Source: Lutibacter sp.
GTDB taxonomy: Bacteria > Bacteroidota > Bacteroidia > Flavobacteriales > Flavobacteriaceae
Assembly (NCBI RefSeq): GCF_021647475.1
Contig: NZ_JAKIUR010000010.1
Location: forward strand, 1 to 64,000
Length of the DNA stretch: 64,000 nt
Reading direction: 5' to 3'
Shown: positions 63,563-64,000 of the stretch, piece after piece
Layout of the letters: the number at the start of each line of letters is the position of its first letter
Numbering within the stretch: the first letter of the stretch is position 1
Translations under genes and position numbers: made by a program
Notes under the pieces: generated by a model
Database searches by the model: none
What the model saw: the letters and a program-made list of their open reading frames with translations, nothing else
Told to the model about the DNA's origin: nothing

Positions 63563-63599
63563 AAATGGGGTTTCAAAGAAATTTGTTGCCCCATTTTTT
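63563..63599 (+). terminator. Terminator between susD and the SSS transporter
   Basis: AAATGGGG (63563-63570) pairs with CCCCATTT (63589-63596), with an inner CAAA/TTTG stem, followed by TTTTT. This would separate or attenuate the next gene. Confidence 0.7.
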
Positions 63600-63622
63600 A
63601 AATTATTAACCTATAAATTTTA

Positions 63623-64000
63623 ATGAACCCAGTTCTAATTTTATTCATTTTAATAGCCTACTTTGGGCTATTACTCTTAATTTCCTATTTCACCTCATTA
63701 AATAGAAGCGAAAATTCATTTTTTACAGGTGATAGAAAATCTCCTTGGCAATTAGTGGCCTTTGGAATGGTTGGTGCAGCTTTATCTGGTGTTACTTTTG
63801 TATCTATTCCAGGAATGGTTGCTAACAATTATTTCTATTATTTACAATTTGTTTTTGGAAATATTGTTGGATATATATTTATTACCTATGTACTTATTCC
63901 CATATATTATAAGTTAAAATTAGTATCAATTTATTCGTACTTAAATACACGTTTTGGAATAAAAACTTACAAAACAGGTTCGCTATTTTTTTTAATATCA
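63623..64000 (+). CDS. Sodium:solute symporter (SSS family), 5' part, cut by window end
   Basis: 126 codons from the ATG at 63623 remain open to the window end. The N-terminus has a first helix (LILFILIAYFGLLLLISYFT), then the family signature FFTGDRKSPWQLVAFGMVGAALSG, followed by a TFVSIPG segment and further helices. It resembles the SSS proteins found in amino-sugar/sialic acid loci and may import GlcNAc or a related sugar. Not in the ORF list of full genes because it is incomplete here. Confidence 0.85.
   Translation, partial: MNPVLILFILIAYFGLLLLISYFTSLNRSENSFFTGDRKSPWQLVAFGMVGAALSGVTFVSIPGMVANNYFYYLQFVFGNIVGYIFITYVLIPIYYKLKLVSIYSYLNTRFGIKTYKTGSLFFLIS

Overview
The window looks like a chromosomal segment of a low-GC marine or aquatic member of the Flavobacteriaceae (Bacteroidota). 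The evidence is a type IX secretion (T9SS) type-B adhesin next to a PorP/SprF protein, a SusC/SusD pair, TAnnTTTG -7 promoter boxes, a tmRNA whose tag reads GENNFALAA, Bacteroidota-typical families (HYC_CC_PP, DUF3347, DUF4382, DUF7033), and strongly AT-rich intergenic DNA. No rRNA, tRNA, CRISPR array or prophage was recognised.

Layout. 1-620: 3' end of an IS110-family transposase abutting a broken repeat. 619-7800: a HAD nucleotidase and a surface-polysaccharide cluster (glycosyltransferase, AsnB-like amidotransferase, flippase, FemAB/GNAT-like protein, DUF7033 polysaccharide deacetylase). 8048-15235: radC, an ECF sigma/anti-sigma pair with two exported proteins, a DUF2249 / heme-copper-oxidase-I-like / DUF59 trio, and mpl. 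15431-21329: T9SS adhesin, PorP/SprF protein and OmpA-like protein. 21407-28278: kdsA, a higBA toxin-antitoxin module with a visible operator, class II ribonucleotide reductase nrdJ, a dehydrogenase, and ssrA.

28482-52562 is a large copper/silver (heavy-metal) handling island. It holds a CusA/CusC/CusB-type RND pump, a CopA P-type ATPase with four tandem metal-binding modules, three DUF3347 units, a metal-operon PII protein, an HMA-AraC fusion regulator, a protein with about 28% methionine, a YHS-like lipoprotein, an NDH-2 with a Cys-rich head, a membrane-anchored AlbA_2 protein, haem and cytochrome c proteins, and a membrane-bound HAMP-PAS-LuxR regulator. Two small Cys-rich HYC_CC_PP-like proteins lie at its edges. 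A GATACCTAT-type inverted repeat precedes both cusA and copA and is a candidate shared operator. 52934-64000: a DUF4010 membrane protein, then an N-acetylglucosamine/chitin-type utilisation locus (GH20 hexosaminidase, NagB-PIG-L fusion, DeoR regulator, SusCD, SSS transporter cut by the window end), with a shared candidate operator before nagB/deoR and before susC.

The least expected structure lies in the non-coding DNA. A 202-bp element (E1) with 14-bp inverted ends and 8-bp flanking direct repeats occurs three times, each time in the same orientation and 14-24 bp upstream of a start codon. One copy is exactly 21 bp shorter because it lacks a hairpin CCTGCCT-(7 nt)-AGGCAGG. The same 21-bp hairpin also interrupts one of two copies of an unrelated repeat (R2). 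The IS110 element at the left edge also ends inside one of these hairpins. This suggests a tiny palindromic mobile unit nested in larger repeats.
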